Positions 59,209 to 64,000 of a stretch of DNA of 64,000 nucleotides are shown here, one piece after another. The stretch's first letter is position 1. The number at the start of each line of letters is the position of its first letter. The DNA is from Saxidomus purpurata (Eukaryota; Mollusca; Bivalvia; Venerida; Veneridae). Location of the stretch: assembly GCA_022818135.1 (NCBI GenBank), contig JAFMSR010000012.1:12425157-12489156 (forward strand), in the 5' to 3' direction. The translations under genes and the position numbers were made by a program. Below the pieces are notes generated by a model. That model was not told where the DNA came from and searched no databases. It was given only the letters and a program-made list of their open reading frames with translations.

Positions 59209-59692
59209 GAACTACATGTAGGTGTAAGATAGCCAATATCCTGGCTTTGAGTCTAACCAGATAGGAACTGAACAATGTCAGTCAATTGATTTAAGAACAG
59301 TAAACTCATCACAACAGTCTGTACTTATAGTATACAACATTTTTGTGTTGCCCTTTCGCAGAGAAGGCAATACATAGAGATCGCTTTGTACGTCAGTCTG
59401 TCCCAAAAACTTAACATTGGCTATAACTTTGCCATTTCTTAAGATTTATTCATCAAACTCTACAGTTTTATTGCTTATGACAAAAGGGTCATGATGCCAC
59501 CAAGTTTTGTAGGTCAAGGTCATATTTGACAGAATTATGCTCCTTTTTGTAGTTAGTTTTTGTCACGAAAACTTAACGTTGGCTATAACTTTGCCATTAT
59601 CTTCATCCAAAAATGGCATTTCTTATGACAAAAGGGCCATCATACTGCTAAATTGTGTATGTCAATGTCAAATTTGACAGAGTAATGCCCCT

Positions 59693-61257
59693 TTTTAGCT
59701 CGACTATTCGAAGAATAAGGAGGCTATTGCACTCGCCCCGGCGTCGGCGTCTGCGTTGGTTAAAGTTTTTTATAAATTCAAATATCTTGAATACTATCAA
59801 AGGTATTGACTTGAAACTCAAACCATATGTTTACCATCAACATCTACACCTGAGGAAACAATCCCCATAACTCTGTTTTGATTTTTGACAGATTTATGCC
59901 CCTTTTTAACTTAGAATTTTTGGTAAATTTTTTTTGTAAATTCAAATATCTTGAATACTATCAAAGTTATTGACTTGAAACTCAAAGTATGTGTCTACCA
60001 TCAACATCTACACCTGAGGAAACAATACCCATAACTCTGTTTTGATTTTTGACAGATTTATGCCCCTTTTTAACTTAGAATTTTTGGTTAAAGTTTTTTA
60101 TAAATTCAAATATCTTGAATATTATCAAAAGTATTGAATTGAAACTCAAAGTATATGTCTACCATCAACATCTACACCTGAGGAAACAATCGCCATAACT
60201 CTGTTTTGATTTTTGACAGATTTATGCCCCTTTTTAACTTAGAATTTTTGGTTAAAGTTTTTTATAAATTCAAATATCTTGAATACTATCAAAGGTATTG
60301 AATTGAAACTCAAACTATATGTCTACCATCAACATCTACACCTGAGGAAACAAACCCCATAACTCTGTTTTGATTTTTGACAGATTTATGCCCCTTTTTA
60401 ACTTAGAATTTTTGGTTAAAGTTTTATATAAATTCAAATATCTTGAATATTATCAAAAGTATTGAATTGAAACTCAAAGTATATGTCTACCATCAACATC
60501 TACACCTGAGGAAACAATCGCCATAACTCTGTTTTGATTTTTGACAGATTTATGCCCCATTTTAACTTAGAATTTTTGGTTAAATTTTTGGTTAAATTCA
60601 AATATCTTTCATACTATATAAGGTATTGACTTGAAACTCAAACTATATGTTTACCATCAACATCTACACCTAAGGAAACAATCCCCATAACTCTGTTTTG
60701 ATTTTTGACAGATTTATGCATCTTTTTAACTTTGAATTTTTTGTTAACGATTTTTTATAAAGTCAAATATCTTGAATACTATTGAACATATGGACTTGAA
60801 ACTTAAAATGTATCTTTATTGTTAACATCTTCACTAATGTTTTTCATTTTTGACAGGTTTATGCCCCTTTTTAACTTAGAATTTTGTCACAGTTTTTACC
60901 AGACTAATATGGAAATACTCGAAATGGCTTTCTTTTGAAATGTCATAGAATAATTATGCAGCATGCAGCGGTCATGCTTTTTTAATTCTATTCATATCAA
61001 TTTTGAAAAGTTACAAAATTATTCATGATCATGTATTTATTTGAAATTATCCCCCTCTCCTCCCTCCAGTTGACTTGCAGAATCCAGAGTAAGGCTTTGA
61101 ATGCAATGTACATTTACAAAGGTCTTTGAACAAGTTTCATATCTTTGACCTTAATTCTTATAGACAATTACACAATACTCCTGTTCTGAGACAAAAACCC
61201 CATTTTACCAACAAGCTTTCAAATAGTCAAGCATGCTGTCATGTGACAGCTCTTGTT
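59693..61257 (+). repeat. AGCTCGAC-family element with ~180-bp units
   Basis: TTTTTAGCTCGACTATTCG...AAGGAGGCTATTGC, GGCGTCGGCGTC; seven units with 'aattcaaatatcttgaatac', 'catcaacatctacacctgag' and 'ttatgccccttttt'; end GCATGCTGTCATGTGACAGCTCTTG|TT. Confidence 0.85.
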
Positions 61258-62364
61258 ATACCCCCCGAACACAAAGTGTTTGGGGGGGTATACTGGATTC
61301 AGCTTGTCTGTCCGTCTGTAGACGGAATCTTGTGGACACTAGATCTCAAATACCCCTGGTCAGAATTTAATGATACTTCACACAAGTGATAAGTACAATG
61401 CTTAGTTGTGCATGGTCCATGTTTCGGGTCTCTTAGTCTAGGTCAAAGGTCAAGGTCACAGGGGCTCGGGATAGAAAAATCTTGTGGACGCTAAATCTCC
61501 AAAACCCCTGGTCAGAATTTCATGATACTTCACACAAGTGATAAGTACAATGCCTAGTTGTGCATGGTCCAGGTTTCGGGTCTTCAGGTCAAAGGTCAAG
61601 GTCACAGGGGCTCAGGATGGTAAAATCTTGTGGACATTAAATCTCCAAAACCCCTGGTCAGAATTTCATGATACTTCACACAAGTGATAAGTACAATGCC
61701 TAGTTGTGCATGGTCCACGTTTCGGGTCTCCAGGTCAAAGGTCAAGTTCACAGGGGCTTGAGATGGTAAAATCTTGTGGACGCTAAATCTTCAAAACCCC
61801 TGGTCAGAATTTAATGATATTTCACACAAGTGATAAGTACAATGCGTAGTTGTGCATGGTCCAGGTTTCGGGTCTCTAGGTCAAAGGTCAAGGTCACCGG
61901 GGCTTGGGATAGTAAAATCTTGTGGGTGCTAAATGTCCAAAACCCCTGGTCAGAATTTGATGATACTTCACACAAGTGATAAGTATAATGCCTAGTTGTG
62001 CATGGTCCACGTTTCGGGTCTCTAGGTCAAAGGTCAAGGTCACAGGGACTCGAGATGGTAAAATCTTGTGGACGCTAAATCTTCAAAACCCCTGGTCAGA
62101 ATTTAATGATACTTCATAGAAGTGATAAGTACAATAACTAGTTGTGCATGGTCCATGTTTTGGGTCACTAGATCAAAGGTCACAGGGGCTTGAGATAGTA
62201 AAATCTTGTGTGCTTTTAATCTCCAAACCCGCTGGTCAAAATTTAATTATATTTCACAGATGTGCAGGTCCAATAATTAAAGCATCAAATACTACATAAA
62301 TTTTAAATACTGTGTCAGTGGGATGTTCGGGGGGTATTCATCACCTTCAGTGATAGTTCTAGTT
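61258..62364 (+). repeat. GGTATACTGGATTC-family element, complete
   Basis: Foldback ATACCCCCCGAACACAAAG...GGGGGGTAT at the 5' end; units of about 155 bp; 3' end CACCTTCAGTG-ATAGTTCTAG|TT. Starts directly after the TT of the preceding element. Confidence 0.85.
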
Positions 62365-62571
62365 GTACATTGTATTTGGATTTTGTCACAAAATTATTGG
62401 TTATTCTGACAAAATGTAAGAGGTCGACACAAGTGTTCTACTGAACACCCATTTAACACATCTGGTTCTGATTTTAAAAGACACATATGATACTGCTGTA
62501 CAGTTTTGGTTTTGAAATGAAATCTTTAAATTTCAAAATGTGAGTCAGATACATAGTATTAATTCAAACTT

Positions 62572-63255
62572 GTTTTTAGCTCACCCAGCACAATGTGACA
62601 GGGTGAGCAATAGCTTTTAAGATCACTTATTGTCTGGCATTTCCTTAAAACTACTCTCCTCTGAAACCACTGTGCCAGTGTTGAAATTTGGCAGAGATGT
62701 TCCTTGCATGAAGCTCTACCAAAATTGTTTAAAGAATTCCATTCCATGCAGAACTCTTGTTGCTATGGTAACTGAATGGAAAATCTTTAAAAAAAACTGG
62801 CAAAGAGCTTGTTTGTGATTATATACATGTGCTATGAAAAAAAGTGTTATCCCCCCTTAAAAAAAAAAAAAAAAAAATGTCTAGTGGACCTCAATCTAGG
62901 TTGTTCAAGTCATGACCTCTTGGTCAAAATTGACCCTGTCTGGGAAGTCACTTGATGTATAGGAAAAAATCAACTTCTCTGAAACCATATAGCATAGATT
63001 TTAGACATTAAGCATGTGGCATTGCCTAGTAGACCTCTACTATAATCACTGAATCACTGAAATAATGACACTGGGGTCGAAATTGACCCAGTCCTCTTGA
63101 TTTTACATAAGTTTAGGAAGAGAATATTTAAAAAATATTCTTTCCCAAAACCAAAAGGCCCAGTGATAAGATATTTGGAATGTAGCACTGTGTATTGGAC
63201 TTCAACAAAGAATGTTCAAATCAGGACCAAAGATCAAAAATGACCCTTTCTGTGA
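62572..63255 (+). repeat. AGCTCACC-family element, 3' end lost
   Basis: TTTTTAGCTCACCCAG...CAGGGTGAGCAATAG start and diverged 'gtctagtggacct' blocks. Cut off by the homopolymer region before any 3' hairpin. Confidence 0.7.
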
Positions 63256-63257
63256 TG

Positions 63258-64000
<743 letters not shown>

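Larger units (their letters stand above)
59343..62452 (+). repeat. GTGTTCTACTGAACAC-family element split by two others
   Basis: Begins 'tgttgccctttcgcagag...ggcaatac' with units 'ggctataactttgccatt' and 'gacaaaagggtcatgatgcc'. The 3' end GTGTTCTACTGAACAC lies at about 62430-62450, 2.7 kb after the break near 59693. Confidence 0.65.

Overview
The window is animal nuclear DNA. Genes are split by GT-AG introns, AT-rich introns and spacers are packed with short interspersed repeats, and tRNA-derived SINEs occur. The repeat families (AGCTCACC..., AGCTCGAC...GGCGTCGGCGTC, and internal units ending in 'TTATGCCCCTTTTT') and the protein types (BTB/CENPB-type, CUB/LDLRa, SAMHD1-like) suggest a bivalve mollusc. 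The species call is inference. No bacterial-style operon, CRISPR array or intact virus was seen.

Layout. (1) 1-7151, minus strand: the 5' part of a large gene. Three small exons encode a BTB/POZ domain and a linker. They join one 4-kb exon that runs off the left edge and encodes a tandem array of at least 13 helix-turn-helix-like blocks of CENPB/pipsqueak type. (2) 7.2-10.1 kb: head-to-head spacer with a TGACGTCA site and a TGCGCA-type site. (3) 10122-32794, plus strand: a 13-exon gene whose exons total exactly 1040 codons including the stop. It encodes a signal peptide, three CUB domains, one LDL-receptor class A module, one membrane helix and a long Ser/Asp-rich cytoplasmic tail with two PPxY motifs. 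Its introns hold many repeats, nearly all in the same orientation. (4) 33-45 kb: repeat-rich DNA, including a probable 6-kb TA-flanked element with a dead LINE inside it. (5) 45.8-50.6 kb: a diverged partial copy of the receptor gene's last exon and 3' flank, broken by a frameshift and enlarged by nested DNA elements. (6) 51.3-53.6 kb: four SAMHD1-like exons with two frameshifts, a probable pseudogene fragment. (7) 55.7-59.2 kb: two exons of an unrecognised gene end. (8) 59.3-63.3 kb: stacked interspersed repeats. (9) 63.26-64.0 kb: long poly-G/poly-T runs that look like a sequencing or assembly artefact.

Most notable: the BTB protein with an expanded HTH array; a CUB domain without cysteine; several sequence-unrelated repeat families that share one terminal layout (5' foldback, 3' hairpin followed by CTTG or CTAG, then TT), resembling non-autonomous rolling-circle elements; and the nested insertions that date the receptor-tail duplication. 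The two complete gene models rest on splice sites whose phases agree throughout. Repeat classes rest on end structure and internal repetition read by eye.
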